A stretch of DNA of 64,000 nt from Microvirga sp. KLBC 81 (lineage in GTDB: Bacteria; Pseudomonadota; Alphaproteobacteria; Rhizobiales; Beijerinckiaceae), in contig NZ_QDAH01000005.1 of the NCBI RefSeq assembly GCF_003075415.1, forward strand, positions 1 to 64,000. Reading direction: 5' to 3'. Positions 35,097 through 45,703 of the stretch are shown piece by piece; position 1 is the stretch's first letter; each line of letters opens with the position of its first letter. Below the pieces are notes generated by a model. The model made no database searches and was not told where the DNA came from. It worked only from the letters and a program-made list of their open reading frames with translations. The position numbers and the translations under genes were made by a program.

Positions 35097-35879
35097 ATGA
35101 CTTGGCAGCATTATTTGAGAACGTTGGTGGTCGCGATTCTTGGCGCAGTTGCACTTGCCCTTGGGTCACAGGCGAGGGCGGAAAACAGCCTGATCTCCCC
35201 GCAGGATGCTGAACGGCTCGTGCGTGCTCAGCTCGAAGAGCAAGGGGCGGCTGAGGCAGCGCTCAAAGAGGAGCAGGAGGCTGCCGAGGCTGCGGAAGCC
35301 GCCAAGGCCGCAAAGTCCGGCAAGGCCGGAAAAAGCACGGACAACAAGAAGGCTAAGGAAGTTGTTGCGAAGGCCGAGACAAAGGCTTCTGCGGCGGCTG
35401 CCCAGGAGGCGGCACATGAGGCCAATGTCGAGGAAACCGCCTCTCTGCCGGTAGAGCTCCACGTTCGCTCCCGCTCCGAGCGGGCTGATGCCGTCAAGGC
35501 CAATGCCCTGAAGCCTCTGATTGCTCGCTATGCCTCCGAGAACGGCTTGTCCTACGAGCTGGCCGATGCGGTGGTGCGGGTCGAGAGCCGCTACAATCCC
35601 GGTGCCCGCAATGGCCCGAATGTGGGTCTCACCCAGATCAATGTCCGCACGGCTCAGTCCCTGGGGTACAAGGGCGATGCCGCTGGCCTGCTCGATCCGG
35701 AAACCAATCTGCGTTTTGGGCTGAAATATCTCGCGATCGCCCACAAGCTTGCCGGCGGGGACACCTGCGGCACGATCCTGCGCTATCAGTTCGGCCTCCG
35801 CACGACGACGATGACCGGTGCCTCACGGGCTTACTGTGCGAAGGTCAAGGTGCTCACGGCCGCGGCGAATGCGTCTTAA
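35097..35879 (+). CDS. Periplasmic lytic transglycosylase (SLT domain)
   Basis: This 260-residue protein has a signal peptide (LRTLVVAILGAVALALGSQARA) and a ~100-residue low-complexity linker rich in Ala, Lys and Glu. A C-terminal SLT domain follows (~145-250). The catalytic glutamate is in VVRVESRYNP, followed by GLTQINVRTA (in place of the usual GLMQ.P.TA) and LRFGLKYL. It cleaves the peptidoglycan glycan backbone. ATG 35097 was chosen because it directly precedes the signal peptide. The rnpB promoter overlaps its 3' end. Confidence 0.88.
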   Translation: MTWQHYLRTLVVAILGAVALALGSQARAENSLISPQDAERLVRAQLEEQGAAEAALKEEQEAAEAAEAAKAAKSGKAGKSTDNKKAKEVVAKAETKASAAAAQEAAHEANVEETASLPVELHVRSRSERADAVKANALKPLIARYASENGLSYELADAVVRVESRYNPGARNGPNVGLTQINVRTAQSLGYKGDAAGLLDPETNLRFGLKYLAIAHKLAGGDTCGTILRYQFGLRTTTMTGASRAYCAKVKVLTAAANAS

Positions 35880-35882
35880 GGC

Positions 35883-35912
35883 CTTGACGCAGGCCTGCCT
35901 TTCACACCACAT
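35883..35912 (+). promoter_or_regulatory. Candidate promoter of rnpB
   Basis: CTTGAC (35883-35888) is a perfect alphaproteobacterial -35. CCACAT (35907-35912) at an 18-base spacing matches CTATAT at four of six. It would start transcription about base 35920, exactly where the paired 5' end of the RNase P RNA begins. Confidence 0.6.
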
Positions 35913-35919
35913 CCCCTCT

Positions 35920-36297
<378 letters not shown>

Positions 36298-36436
36298 CCC
36301 TTCTTTTCCACAGGCCCCAAACTGCGACAAAGCGGACCAAACCATTGGTCTGCTTACGATTCATTAACCCTAAATGCGTCTCATGGAGGGTGCAGGTTGC
36401 AAGGCCTGCGTCCCACCCTCGTTCCGTTGACGACCA

Positions 36437-36466
36437 TATTATCCCATGTTATCCCAAATCATCCCG
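36437..36466 (+). promoter_or_regulatory. Phased TCCCA repeats (MraZ-box-like) and -10-like element before mraZ
   Basis: TCCCA (36442-36446), TCCCA (36452-36456) and TCCCG (36462-36466) recur at exactly 10-base steps, each separated by 5 bases. On the minus strand they read TGGGA, the half-site reported for MraZ, which binds direct TGGG repeats of this spacing in front of its own operon. TATTAT (36437-36442) just before them is a possible -10, and TTGACG (36427-36432) nearby resembles a -35, although the spacing between those two is too short for one promoter. Confidence 0.7.
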
Positions 36467-36611
36467 TCGACGGTGTCTTCCGAAGGGGACGTCAAGCGCA
36501 TCAGAAACGCTGACATCTCGTTTCGGACAGTAGCGTTATCACCGGCTGCGGGTGGCAGGCCGTCCAGGTCTGCCGGGGGGCTGACAATCGGGAGCTTGCG
36601 AGCTGCGGCCA

Positions 36612-37109
36612 ATGAACCGCTTCGTGTCCAATTTCACCAACAGGTTGGATTCGAAGGGTCGCGTCTCGATCCCCGCATCCTTTCGGGCCGTCTTGGCCAG
36701 GGATGGATTCGAGGGTCTCTACGTTCATCCCGCGCTCGATGCGCAGGCCTTGGACGCAGGTGGCAACACGCTTCTGAACGAAATCGATGCGTTCTTGTCG
36801 ACGCTGTCGCCCTATTCGGACGAACGGGATCAGCTGTCGACCGCATTGTTCGGGACCAGCGAAATCTTAAAGGTCGATCCGGAGGGGCGTGTCATCCTGA
36901 CGGACTCAGTGAAAGTACATGCCGGGATTGGCGATACGGTGACGTTCGTCGGACTCGGTCACAAGTTCCAGATTTGGGAGCCCGAGCGTTTCCGTGCGCA
37001 CTTGGAGGGGGCGCGCACGAAGGTACGAGACCTGAAGAAGGCGCTGGGAGCCCGGGTTGTGGAGCCACGTATGGTGCAGAACACCTCACCAGGAGTGCGG
37101 GAGCAATGA
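36612..37109 (+). CDS. mraZ: Transcriptional regulator MraZ
   Basis: This 165-residue protein has two SpoVT/AbrB-like domains. The first has the [13 protein letters not shown] motif at ~13-25, and the second is the degenerate [13 protein letters not shown] at ~89-101. MraZ forms rings that bind direct repeats upstream of the dcw operon and represses it. ATG 36612 starts 146 bases after the phased TCCCA repeats. The stop overlaps the rsmH start (ATGATG), marking the beginning of the dcw operon. Confidence 0.95.
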   Translation: MNRFVSNFTNRLDSKGRVSIPASFRAVLARDGFEGLYVHPALDAQALDAGGNTLLNEIDAFLSTLSPYSDERDQLSTALFGTSEILKVDPEGRVILTDSVKVHAGIGDTVTFVGLGHKFQIWEPERFRAHLEGARTKVRDLKKALGARVVEPRMVQNTSPGVREQ

Positions 37110-38155
37110 TGGGACGCGGCGACGGCCCAGGAGCCGGAGCCGCTGGCGGACCGACCCGTCACGTTCCTGTGCTCCTGGCGGAGGTGTGCGATGCGCTCGA
37201 TGTGACGCGGGGCGGCCTCTTCATCGATGGCACGTTCGGCGCGGGCGGATATACGCGCGCCATTCTCGATGCTCATCCTCAGAACAAAGTGATTGCCGTC
37301 GACCGCGATCCGGATGCGATTGCGGGCGGTGCTGCGCTGACGGCCAAATTCAAGAAGCGCTTGATGCTGGTGCCGGGACGCTTCGGCGATCTCGACGAGA
37401 TTGCACGCACTCAAGGGTTCGACAGCGTCGATGGTGTCGTTCTCGATATCGGCGTCTCGTCCATGCAGCTCGATCAGGCCGAGCGCGGTTTCTCGTTCCG
37501 CAGCGATGGCCCGCTCGACATGCGCATGGAGAGGCAAGGCCCTAGCGCGGCCGACATCATCAATGAATCCTCCGAGGCCGAGCTTGCCGACATCTTCTAT
37601 CATTACGGCGAGGAGCGCCGTGCCCGCGCGGTCGCTCGCGCCATTATCGAGGCACGTCGTCGGGAGCCGTTCCAGACGACGCGTCAGCTTGCCGATCTCG
37701 TCGCCTCGCTGATCCGTCAGGAGCCGGGCGGCATTCATCCGGCAACTCGCGTGTTCCAGGGGCTTCGTATCGCGGTCAATGACGAACTGGGCGAACTGGT
37801 GCGCGCGCTGCACGCCGCCGAGCGCATTCTCAAGCCCGGCGGGCGGCTCGTGGTTGTCACCTTCCACTCGCTCGAAGACCGGATCGTGAAGCAGTTCTTC
37901 GCGGCTCGCACCGGACGCATGCCGAGCGGCTCGCGCCACATGCCGACAATGGCTGCGCCGGAGCCGACATTTCACGCGGTGACGAAAGGCCCGGTCGGTC
38001 CGGGCGAGCAGGAAATGGCGCGTAACCCGCGCGCGCGCTCGGCCAAGCTGCGGGCCGGGGCGCGCACGAGCGAGCCTCCGCAGGAACCGCTCAGCGCCAT
38101 CACGATGTTAGCCGAACTGCCGCAGACGGCGGATAAAAAGGGAGGGCGGCGATGA
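37106..38155 (+). CDS. rsmH: 16S rRNA m4C1402 methyltransferase
   Basis: RsmH (MraW) N4-methylates C1402 of 16S rRNA. It has 349 residues from ATG 37106 (or 37109). HVPVLLAEV at the start, the SAM-binding [30 protein letters not shown] and [15 protein letters not shown] are the diagnostic motifs. It overlaps mraZ by four bases and ftsL by four. The open frame runs back to 36446 but that part is not RsmH-like. The last ~45 residues are a basic, low-similarity tail. Confidence 0.95.
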   Translation: MMGRGDGPGAGAAGGPTRHVPVLLAEVCDALDVTRGGLFIDGTFGAGGYTRAILDAHPQNKVIAVDRDPDAIAGGAALTAKFKKRLMLVPGRFGDLDEIARTQGFDSVDGVVLDIGVSSMQLDQAERGFSFRSDGPLDMRMERQGPSAADIINESSEAELADIFYHYGEERRARAVARAIIEARRREPFQTTRQLADLVASLIRQEPGGIHPATRVFQGLRIAVNDELGELVRALHAAERILKPGGRLVVVTFHSLEDRIVKQFFAARTGRMPSGSRHMPTMAAPEPTFHAVTKGPVGPGEQEMARNPRARSAKLRAGARTSEPPQEPLSAITMLAELPQTADKKGGRR

Positions 38156-38547
38156 CCAAGCTGCTCCATTTCGTCGCGATCTCCGCCCTCATCGCTTCGG
38201 CGGGCTATGCCTATTCGATCAAGTACGACACGCTCTACTATGCCGAGCAGGTGGCGAAGCTGAAATCCAAGGTGCAGCGCGAGCGCGAAGCCATCGCCGT
38301 GCTGCAGGCAGAGTGGCAATATCTGGACCGCCCGGACCGCCTGCAGGCCGCTGCCGATCATCATCTCGATCTTCAGGCTCTGAAGATCCAGCAACTGGCG
38401 CGTCTGTCCGATCTGCCGAACCGTCCGACGCGCGAGGATGAGATCGGCCGTAAGCTCGAAGCGCTTGGCCTGCTCGAACCGACGGCAACGCCGAAGGACA
38501 AGAGCAACCAAGCCCGTATCCCATCGACCCAAACCCCGAACCGGTAA
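38152..38547 (+). CDS. ftsL: Cell division protein FtsL
   Basis: This is a small bitopic divisome protein of 131 residues. It has a single N-terminal membrane helix ([20 protein letters not shown]) and then a periplasmic coiled coil ([27 protein letters not shown]). FtsL works with FtsB and FtsQ to recruit and activate FtsW-FtsI. Sequence similarity between FtsL proteins is low; the call rests on topology and position between rsmH and ftsI. ATG 38152 overlaps the rsmH stop. The C-terminal ~30 residues are a polar tail. Confidence 0.88.
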   Translation: MTKLLHFVAISALIASAGYAYSIKYDTLYYAEQVAKLKSKVQREREAIAVLQAEWQYLDRPDRLQAAADHHLDLQALKIQQLARLSDLPNRPTREDEIGRKLEALGLLEPTATPKDKSNQARIPSTQTPNR

Positions 38548-38552
38548 GCCCC

Positions 38553-40316
38553 GTGTTGCACGAGCCTCAACTCGAACTGAAGGCTAAGAGCCCTCCGCCC
38601 AAGACAGGAATTCTCTCGTATGCGCGAGAACTGTTCCGGTTGCGTCTCGACAAGAGCACGTCCCGTGTCGGACTCGCCGCCTTCTGCTTCGTCGGTCTCT
38701 TCAGTGTGATCGGTGGCCGTCTCGTTCAGCTCGCCGTGACCAGCGAGAACACGAGCGAGGTGCGGCGCGCGGCGTCTTCAGAAATCTCCGCGGCTCGTCC
38801 CGACATCGTGGACCGCAATGGAGAAATCCTTGCCACCGATGTGAAGATGGTCTCCGTCTTCGCGGAGCCGCGCAACATCATCGACAAGGACGAGGCGGTG
38901 GAGCTGCTCACCGCTGTTCTGCCCGATCTCGATGCCACGGAGCTGCGCAACAAGCTCAACACCAAGAAGGGCTTCGTCTGGGTCAAGCGCGAGATCACGC
39001 CGCGCCAGCAGGCCGAGGTGCATCGCCTCGGCATTCCGGGTGTGGGGTTCCTGCCCGAGAACAAGCGTGTCTATCCGAATGCCGAGGCTGCGGCTCACGT
39101 GCTGGGCTTTGCCAATGTGGACAATGTCGGCATCGCCGGCATCGAGAAATACATCGACAGCATGGGCCTGCAGGATCTCAACGGTGCGGGTTTCAACATC
39201 TCCGCCGCCGACTTGAAGCCCGTTCAGCTCTCGCTCGATTTGCGCGTGCAGCATGCTCTGCGTGACGAGCTTGCGAAGGGCATGGCGAAGTTCAAGGCGA
39301 AGGCCACTGCCGGGGCCATCCTGGACGTGAACACCGGCGAGATTATTGCCCTTGTCTCGCTGCCCGACTATGATCCCAACAACCCTGTCGACGCGCTCGA
39401 CAAGGATCGGATCAACCGCATCAATGTCGGCGTGTTCGAGATGGGCTCCACCTTCAAGGCGCTCACCGTGGCGATGGCGCTCGATTCCGGAAAGTACAAC
39501 ATCAACTCGACCTTCGATGCCCGGTCCGGTCTGCGCTACGGAAGGTTCACCATCGGCGACTATCACCCCACGCGCCGCATTCTGACGACACCGGAAGTGT
39601 TCGTTCACTCGTCCAATATCGGCACGGCGCGCATGGCGCTCGGCATCGGCGTCGAGGGCCACAAGACGTTCCTGCGCAAGATGGGCCAGTTGTCCCGCCT
39701 CGAAACGGAGCTGCCGGAAAACGCCTTGCCGATCATTCCGCCCCGCTGGGGCGAGCTCAACACCATGACCATCGCCTTCGGCCACGGCCTTGCCGTCGCG
39801 CCGCTCCAAGCGCTCATGGCCGTCGGAGCGCTGGTCAATGGCGGCGTGCTGATCAAGCCGACCTTTTTGAAACGCGCCGAGGCCGAGGCACGGCAGAACG
39901 CGTTGCAGGTACTCAAGCCTGAGACGAGCGAGGCCATGCGCTATGTGATGCGCCTCAATGCCTCGACCCCGGAAGGCTCGGCGGGTTCAGCGTCGATCGC
40001 GGGCTTCTTCGTCGGCGGTAAGACCGGCACGGCCGAGAAGGTGATCAACGGCCGCTATGCCAAGAACAAGAACTTCACCACGTTCACGGCCGTTGTTCCG
40101 GCGGACAAGCCGAAATATGTGTTCCTGACCATCATGGACGAGCCGCAGGCGGTCGAGGGCACCTATGGCTTCTCGACAGCCGGCTGGAATGCAGGTCCCG
40201 TGACAGGAAACATCATCGAACGCGTCGCGCCGCTCCTGGGAGTTCCACCTCGGTTCGAGCCGCCGGCGCAACCCTTCCCACTCATGTCGCGCCTCAACGC
40301 ATGGGGCACCCGGTGA
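38553..40316 (+). CDS. ftsI: Penicillin-binding protein 3, septal transpeptidase
   Basis: FtsI cross-links septal peptidoglycan. It has 587 residues, an N-terminal membrane anchor (~residues 43-62), a dimerisation/pedestal domain, and a C-terminal transpeptidase. The active-site motifs are STFK near 298 (serine nucleophile), SSN near 352 and KTGT near 489. The start is GTG 38553, five bases after ftsL. It partners with FtsW encoded six genes downstream. Confidence 0.95.
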   Translation: MLHEPQLELKAKSPPPKTGILSYARELFRLRLDKSTSRVGLAAFCFVGLFSVIGGRLVQLAVTSENTSEVRRAASSEISAARPDIVDRNGEILATDVKMVSVFAEPRNIIDKDEAVELLTAVLPDLDATELRNKLNTKKGFVWVKREITPRQQAEVHRLGIPGVGFLPENKRVYPNAEAAAHVLGFANVDNVGIAGIEKYIDSMGLQDLNGAGFNISAADLKPVQLSLDLRVQHALRDELAKGMAKFKAKATAGAILDVNTGEIIALVSLPDYDPNNPVDALDKDRINRINVGVFEMGSTFKALTVAMALDSGKYNINSTFDARSGLRYGRFTIGDYHPTRRILTTPEVFVHSSNIGTARMALGIGVEGHKTFLRKMGQLSRLETELPENALPIIPPRWGELNTMTIAFGHGLAVAPLQALMAVGALVNGGVLIKPTFLKRAEAEARQNALQVLKPETSEAMRYVMRLNASTPEGSAGSASIAGFFVGGKTGTAEKVINGRYAKNKNFTTFTAVVPADKPKYVFLTIMDEPQAVEGTYGFSTAGWNAGPVTGNIIERVAPLLGVPPRFEPPAQPFPLMSRLNAWGTR

Positions 40317-40318
40317 CC

Positions 40319-41785
40319 ATGACGAACCCCATTCAATTGAGCGATCTGCTTCCGGAGGCCAAGGGCTTTCCGGAAGCATCCTTGTCAGTGACCGGCATCG
40401 CCTCCGACAGCCGTAAGGTCGGGCCCGGCAGCGTGTTTTTCGCCGTGCCGGGCACGAAGGTGGACGGCATGAGCTTCGTGCCGCAGGCAGCGGCCGCCGG
40501 CGCGGTTGCCATTGTGGGAGAGGCGGAGCGTCCTTCCGCCTTGGCTGCCGATGTGGCGTATGTCCGCGTAGGTGACGTGCGGGAGGCTCTCTCGCTCGCA
40601 GCATCCCGGTTTTATCCGCAGCAGCCGGAGAAGGTGGTTGCGGTCACAGGCACGAGCGGCAAGAGCTCGGTGGCCGATTTCACACGCCAGCTCTTCGCGT
40701 CGCTCGGCTACAAATCGGCAAGCCTCGGCACGCTCGGCGTGATCACGTCGGATGGTGCAGCCTATGGCTCGCTCACGACGCCTGATCCGATCTCTCTGCA
40801 TCAGACGCTCGACAAGCTCACAAAAGATGGCGTGACTCGTCTGGCCATGGAGGCCTCTTCCCACGGCATCGATCAGCGCCGCCTCGACGGCGTTCGCCTG
40901 AGCGCTGCGGGTTTCACCAATCTCGGTCGCGATCACCTCGATTACCACAACACCACCGAGGCTTATGCCGCCGCGAAGCTGCGCCTCTTCGATACGCTTC
41001 TGCCCGCCGATGCTCCCGCCATCATCAATGCTGACGGCCCCTATGCTGATGTGTTCCGGCACGGTGTGCGCGATCGCGGTCTGACAATGCTGACCACCGG
41101 AAGCATGGGCGAGACATTGCGTCTTGTCGAAGCGCGCCCGGATGGCTTCAAGCAGGCTCTGACCATCGAAGCGGTCGGCAAGGAGTTCGAAACGACCCTG
41201 CCGCTTCTCGGTGCCTTCCAGGTCGAGAATGCGCTCGTCGCTGCCGGCCTCGTGCTCTCCGTGGAAGGCGAGGGCAGGGCGGCTGAAGTCTTTGAGGGCT
41301 TCAAGACGCTGAAAGGCGTCTCGGGCCGACTTGAGCAGGTGGGCGAGGTCGATGGTGCGATCTGCATCGTCGATTACGCGCACAAGCCCGATGCCCTGGC
41401 CCATGTGCTTGATGCCCTGCGTCCCTTCACCAAAGGCCGTCTCGTCTGCATCGTCGGCTGCGGCGGGGATCGCGACAAAGGCAAGCGTCCGCTCATGGGC
41501 CGCATCGCCGCCGACAAGGCGGATATTGTCATCGTCACGGACGATAATCCTCGCTCCGAAAATCCGGCGGCGATCCGCGCCGAGGTGTTGAAAGGCGCTC
41601 CCGGCGCCCGGGAGATCGGAGACCGGGCTTTGGCTATCCGCACCGCCGTGAAAGAGCTCCAACCGGGCGATATATTGGTCGTGGCGGGCAAAGGCCATGA
41701 AACGGGCCAAATCATCGGCGACCGGACCCTGCCGTTCTCGGACCACGACGAGGTCCGGGCGGCTATTGCGGAGAGGCAGGGATGA
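40319..41785 (+). CDS. murE: UDP-MurNAc-L-Ala-D-Glu:meso-diaminopimelate ligase
   Basis: This cytosolic Mur ligase adds meso-diaminopimelate to the stem peptide. From ATG 40319 it has 488 residues; GTG 40313 overlapping the ftsI stop is an alternative. The ATP loop is GTSGKSS (TGTSGKSSVADF), and DYAHKPDAL and GCGGDRDKGKRP are Mur-ligase elements. The DNPR motif near residue 410 marks selectivity for diaminopimelate rather than lysine. murF overlaps its stop by four bases. Confidence 0.95.
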   Translation: MTNPIQLSDLLPEAKGFPEASLSVTGIASDSRKVGPGSVFFAVPGTKVDGMSFVPQAAAAGAVAIVGEAERPSALAADVAYVRVGDVREALSLAASRFYPQQPEKVVAVTGTSGKSSVADFTRQLFASLGYKSASLGTLGVITSDGAAYGSLTTPDPISLHQTLDKLTKDGVTRLAMEASSHGIDQRRLDGVRLSAAGFTNLGRDHLDYHNTTEAYAAAKLRLFDTLLPADAPAIINADGPYADVFRHGVRDRGLTMLTTGSMGETLRLVEARPDGFKQALTIEAVGKEFETTLPLLGAFQVENALVAAGLVLSVEGEGRAAEVFEGFKTLKGVSGRLEQVGEVDGAICIVDYAHKPDALAHVLDALRPFTKGRLVCIVGCGGDRDKGKRPLMGRIAADKADIVIVTDDNPRSENPAAIRAEVLKGAPGAREIGDRALAIRTAVKELQPGDILVVAGKGHETGQIIGDRTLPFSDHDEVRAAIAERQG

Positions 41786-43212
41786 GTTCACCCTTGTGGA
41801 CCTTGGATGAGATCGTAGCCGCCACCGGCGCTCGCGTTGGCGGCGACGTCGCGCAGGCGACCGGCGCTTCCATCGACACGCGCACGCTGGAGCCGGGCGA
41901 TCTCTACTTCGCCATCAAGGGCGATGTGCATGACGGTCACGACTTCGTGCCGGTCGCTCTCGAGAGGGGCGCTGCGGGTGCCGTCGTGTCCGAGGAAAAG
42001 GCTCCTGCCTTCGCATCCGGCAAGCTCATCGTCGTGCCTGATGTTCTCGAGGCCATGCGCCAGTTGGGCCGTGCGGCGCGAGAGCGCACGGATGCCAAGA
42101 TCGTCGCGATCACGGGCTCCGTCGGCAAAACCGGCACGAAGGAAGCCATGCGCCTTGCGCTCTACCGTCAGGGCGCGACACACGCGTCAGTCGCCTCCTA
42201 CAACAACCATTGGGGCGTTCCGCTCACCCTCTCCCGGATGCCGCGCGAGACCGAATTCGGTGTGTTCGAGATCGGCATGAACCACGCCCACGAGATCCTG
42301 CCGCTCACCGCGATGGTTCGCCCGCATGTGGCCGTGATCACCACCATCGAGCCGGTGCATATCGAGTTCTTTCCGTCGCTCTGGGGCATCGCCGATGCCA
42401 AGGGCGAGATCTTCTCCGGTCTCGAACCCGGCGGCACGGCGGTGATCAACCGCGACAGCCCGTATTTCGAGCGCATGAAGGCGCACGCGCTCGCCTCCGC
42501 CGCAGGCCGTGTGATCTCCTTCGGCGAGCATCAGGCTGCCGATATCCGCGCCGAGCGGATCGTCGTGAAGCCCGACCAGTCGCTCGTCGAGGCCCGCGTC
42601 TTCGGCCAGCTTCTGAGCTACAGGATCGGCACGGCAGGACGGCATATCGCCCTCAACTCCCTGAGCGTGCTTGCCGCATGCCATGCGCTTGGCGTGGATC
42701 TGGCGCAGGTTGCTGTTTCCTTTGCCGATCTGAAGCCCCCCGTGGGGCGCGGCGAGCGGACGATGCTCTCCATCGACGGAGACGAGGCGCTGCTCATTGA
42801 CGAGAGCTACAATGCGAATCCAGCCTCCATGCGTGCGGCGCTTGCCAATCTCGGCGCGGTGGAACTGAACGGCCAGGCTCGGCGTCTGGCTGTGCTGGGC
42901 GACATGAAGGAGCTGGGCGAGAAAGGTCCGGCCCTTCACGAGGGGCTCGCAGAGGCGATCGAGGCCAACGACATCGATCTCGTCTTCGCGGCAGGGCCTC
43001 TGATGAAGAATCTCGTCGAGCGCCTGCCGGAGGCGAAGGTGGCGGCTCATGCGGAAACCTCCGCCGAGCTCGTCGATGCGGTCTGCGCCGCGATCCGTCC
43101 CGGCGATGCGGTGACCGTCAAGGGATCGCTCAGCATGAAGATGGCTTTGGTCGTCAAGGCTCTGAAAGAACGTTACGGCGCGAGCCCAACGGCGAACGCG
43201 CTGAAAGGATAA
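41782..43212 (+). CDS. murF: UDP-MurNAc-tripeptide:D-Ala-D-Ala ligase
   Basis: This cytosolic enzyme adds D-Ala-D-Ala to complete the UDP-MurNAc-pentapeptide. It has 476 residues. The ATP loop is [11 protein letters not shown] near 113-123, the central domain carries [10 protein letters not shown] and the C-terminal domain carries [15 protein letters not shown], a MurF hallmark. ATG 41782 overlaps murE (ATGA), and mraY follows five bases after its stop. Confidence 0.95.
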   Translation: MSSPLWTLDEIVAATGARVGGDVAQATGASIDTRTLEPGDLYFAIKGDVHDGHDFVPVALERGAAGAVVSEEKAPAFASGKLIVVPDVLEAMRQLGRAARERTDAKIVAITGSVGKTGTKEAMRLALYRQGATHASVASYNNHWGVPLTLSRMPRETEFGVFEIGMNHAHEILPLTAMVRPHVAVITTIEPVHIEFFPSLWGIADAKGEIFSGLEPGGTAVINRDSPYFERMKAHALASAAGRVISFGEHQAADIRAERIVVKPDQSLVEARVFGQLLSYRIGTAGRHIALNSLSVLAACHALGVDLAQVAVSFADLKPPVGRGERTMLSIDGDEALLIDESYNANPASMRAALANLGAVELNGQARRLAVLGDMKELGEKGPALHEGLAEAIEANDIDLVFAAGPLMKNLVERLPEAKVAAHAETSAELVDAVCAAIRPGDAVTVKGSLSMKMALVVKALKERYGASPTANALKG

Positions 43213-43217
43213 ACCGA

Positions 43218-44303
43218 ATGTTGACCTGGTTGGCTGAGCTCAGCCCCTATTTCAGCCCCCTCAATATCTTCCGCTACATCACGTTCCGCACCGGGGGCGC
43301 GACGGCGACAGCCATGCTCTTCGTGTTCCTGTTCGGGCCGTCGATCATTTCGCTCCTGCGCGTACGCCAGGGCAAGGGACAGCCGATCCGGGAGGACGGG
43401 CCGCAATCGCACCTGCTGACAAAGCGCGGCACGCCGACCATGGGTGGCCTGATGATCTTGGCGGGCGTGCTGGTCTCGGCGCTGCTCTGGGCCAATCTCG
43501 AAAACCACTATGTCTGGATCGTGCTGTTCGTGACCGTCGGCTTCGGCGCCATCGGCTTTTACGACGATTACCTGAAAGTCACGAAGCAGTCGCACAAGGG
43601 TTTTTCCGGCAAATCGCGTCTTGCCATCGAGGCAATCATCGCGGCTGTCGCCTGCATCGCCATATCCTACATGGCGACTCCCGGTCTCGCGAATAAGCTC
43701 GCGCTGCCCTTCTCGAAGGATCTTATTTTCAATCTCGGCTGGTTCTACATCGTCTTCGCGGGCTTCGTGATCGTCGGCGCAGGCAATGCGGTGAACATCA
43801 CGGATGGTCTCGACGGTCTTGCCATCGTGCCGGTGATGATCGCGGCCGGAACCTTCGGCTTCATCGCGTATCTTGCCGGTAATGCGGTTTTCGCCAATTA
43901 CCTGCAGATCCACTTCGTGCCCGGCACCGGCGAGCTCGCTGTGATCTGCGGCGCGCTGATCGGTGCCGGCATTGGCTTCCTCTGGTTCAATGCGCCTCCG
44001 GCGCAGATCTTCATGGGCGACACGGGTTCGCTCGCGCTCGGTGGCCTTCTCGGCACCATCGCGGTGGCGACGAAGCACGAGATCGTGCTCGCCATCGTCG
44101 GCGGGCTCTTCGTGCTGGAGATCATGTCCGTGATCATCCAGGTGGCCTCGTTCAAGCTCACGGGGAAGCGCGTCTTCAAGATGGCGCCGATCCACCATCA
44201 CTTCGAGCAGCTGGGCTGGACCGAGCCTCAGGTGGTCATCCGCTTCTGGATCATCGCCGTGGTGCTCGCCCTCGTCGGCCTCTCGACCCTCAAGCTGCGG
44301 TAA
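43218..44303 (+). CDS. mraY: Phospho-MurNAc-pentapeptide transferase
   Basis: This integral membrane enzyme attaches phospho-MurNAc-pentapeptide to undecaprenyl phosphate, forming lipid I. It has 361 residues and ten hydrophobic helices. Diagnostic cytoplasmic motifs are GTPTMGGL, the aspartate pair in [33 protein letters not shown] and the histidine-rich MAPIHHHFE. All expected catalytic aspartates are present. It lies between murF and murD as in most dcw clusters. Confidence 0.97.
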   Translation: MLTWLAELSPYFSPLNIFRYITFRTGGATATAMLFVFLFGPSIISLLRVRQGKGQPIREDGPQSHLLTKRGTPTMGGLMILAGVLVSALLWANLENHYVWIVLFVTVGFGAIGFYDDYLKVTKQSHKGFSGKSRLAIEAIIAAVACIAISYMATPGLANKLALPFSKDLIFNLGWFYIVFAGFVIVGAGNAVNITDGLDGLAIVPVMIAAGTFGFIAYLAGNAVFANYLQIHFVPGTGELAVICGALIGAGIGFLWFNAPPAQIFMGDTGSLALGGLLGTIAVATKHEIVLAIVGGLFVLEIMSVIIQVASFKLTGKRVFKMAPIHHHFEQLGWTEPQVVIRFWIIAVVLALVGLSTLKLR

Positions 44304-44309
44304 CATCCG

Positions 44310-45701
44310 ATGACGCCCGTCACGACCTTCTCCGGCAAAACAGTCGCTCTCTTCGGCCTGGGCGGATCGGGGCTCGTGACGGCGCTTGCCCTGAAAGAGG
44401 GCGGGGCGCGTGTCGTGGCCTGCGACGACAATCCGGCGAAGATGACGGAAGCTGCCGCCAAGGGTATCGAGACGGGCGATCTGCGAGAGATCGATTGGTC
44501 GAAGGTATCGGCACTTGTCCTCTCGCCCGGCGTTCCCCTGACGCACCCTGAACCGCACTGGTCGGCGAAGCTCGCGAAGGAGGCAGGCGTCGAGATCATC
44601 GGCGACATCGAGCTCTTCTGCCGCGAGCGTGCGAAGATTGCGCAGAACGCACCCTTCATTGCGATCACCGGCACTAACGGAAAGTCGACGACGACCGCCC
44701 TCATCGCGCATATCCTGCGTGAAGCAGGCCGCGATGTGCAGATGGGCGGCAATATCGGAACCGCGATCCTCTCGCTCGAGCCGCCGTCCGACAGCCGCAT
44801 CCACGTGATCGAGTGCTCCTCGTTCCAGATCGACCTCGCACCGTCGCTGGCGCCGACAATCGGTGTCCTCCTCAATTTGTCGCCAGACCATATCGACCGG
44901 CATGGGACGATGGAGGATTATGCAGCCATCAAGGAGCGGCTAGTCGCTAAGGCCGAGCAGGCGGTCATCGGAATCGATGATGACTTGAGCCGTGCGATTG
45001 CGGACACCTGCGCTGCAAAAGGCGTGAAAGTGACACGCATCTCCATCGAGCCGATGGATGCGGAAGGTTTCTTTGCTGACGGTACCACCCTGGTTCAAGT
45101 CACCCCCTCCGATGCGGTCGCCGTGGCTGATCTGGCAGGCATCGGTTCACTGCGCGGCTCTCACAATGCCCAGAATGCAGCAGCGGCTTTTGCTGTCGCC
45201 ATGGCGCTCGGTGTCTCTGGAGAAACGATCAGGTCTGGTCTTTCTACGTTTCCCGGCCTTCCTCACCGCATGGAAGAAGTCGGGCGTATTCGTTCGGCGC
45301 TCTTCATCAACGACTCCAAGGCCACCAATGCCGACTCCACGGAGAAGGCGCTCAAGTCCTTCGACAACATTCTCTGGATCCTCGGCGGCAAGGCGAAGGA
45401 AGGCGGCATCGAGCCGTTGCGGGCGTATTTCCCGAAGATCCGCAAAGCCTATCTGATCGGCGCGGCAACGGAAGAATTCGCAAAGACGCTTGGGAACGAC
45501 GTTGCTTATGTCCCCAGCGGCACGCTCGACAAAGCGGTAGAGCAGGCAGCCGCCGATGCGGCGGCCATGAACGGCCCTTCGGTCGTTCTCCTGTCGCCGG
45601 CTTGTGCCTCCTACGATCAATTTCCCAATTACGAAGTGCGCGGAAACCATTTCCGCGAATTGGTCCGGGCATTGCCGGGCGTTGAAGCCAAGGGGGCTTG
45701 A
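44310..45701 (+). CDS. murD: UDP-MurNAc-L-Ala:D-glutamate ligase
   Basis: This cytosolic Mur ligase adds D-glutamate to UDP-MurNAc-L-Ala. It has 463 residues. An N-terminal Rossmann-like domain ([10 protein letters not shown]) binds the UDP part, the ATP loop is GTNGKST near 119-125, and [10 protein letters not shown] and [15 protein letters not shown] are characteristic MurD elements. It starts six bases after mraY. Confidence 0.95.
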   Translation: MTPVTTFSGKTVALFGLGGSGLVTALALKEGGARVVACDDNPAKMTEAAAKGIETGDLREIDWSKVSALVLSPGVPLTHPEPHWSAKLAKEAGVEIIGDIELFCRERAKIAQNAPFIAITGTNGKSTTTALIAHILREAGRDVQMGGNIGTAILSLEPPSDSRIHVIECSSFQIDLAPSLAPTIGVLLNLSPDHIDRHGTMEDYAAIKERLVAKAEQAVIGIDDDLSRAIADTCAAKGVKVTRISIEPMDAEGFFADGTTLVQVTPSDAVAVADLAGIGSLRGSHNAQNAAAAFAVAMALGVSGETIRSGLSTFPGLPHRMEEVGRIRSALFINDSKATNADSTEKALKSFDNILWILGGKAKEGGIEPLRAYFPKIRKAYLIGAATEEFAKTLGNDVAYVPSGTLDKAVEQAAADAAAMNGPSVVLLSPACASYDQFPNYEVRGNHFRELVRALPGVEAKGA

Positions 45702-45703
45702 AG

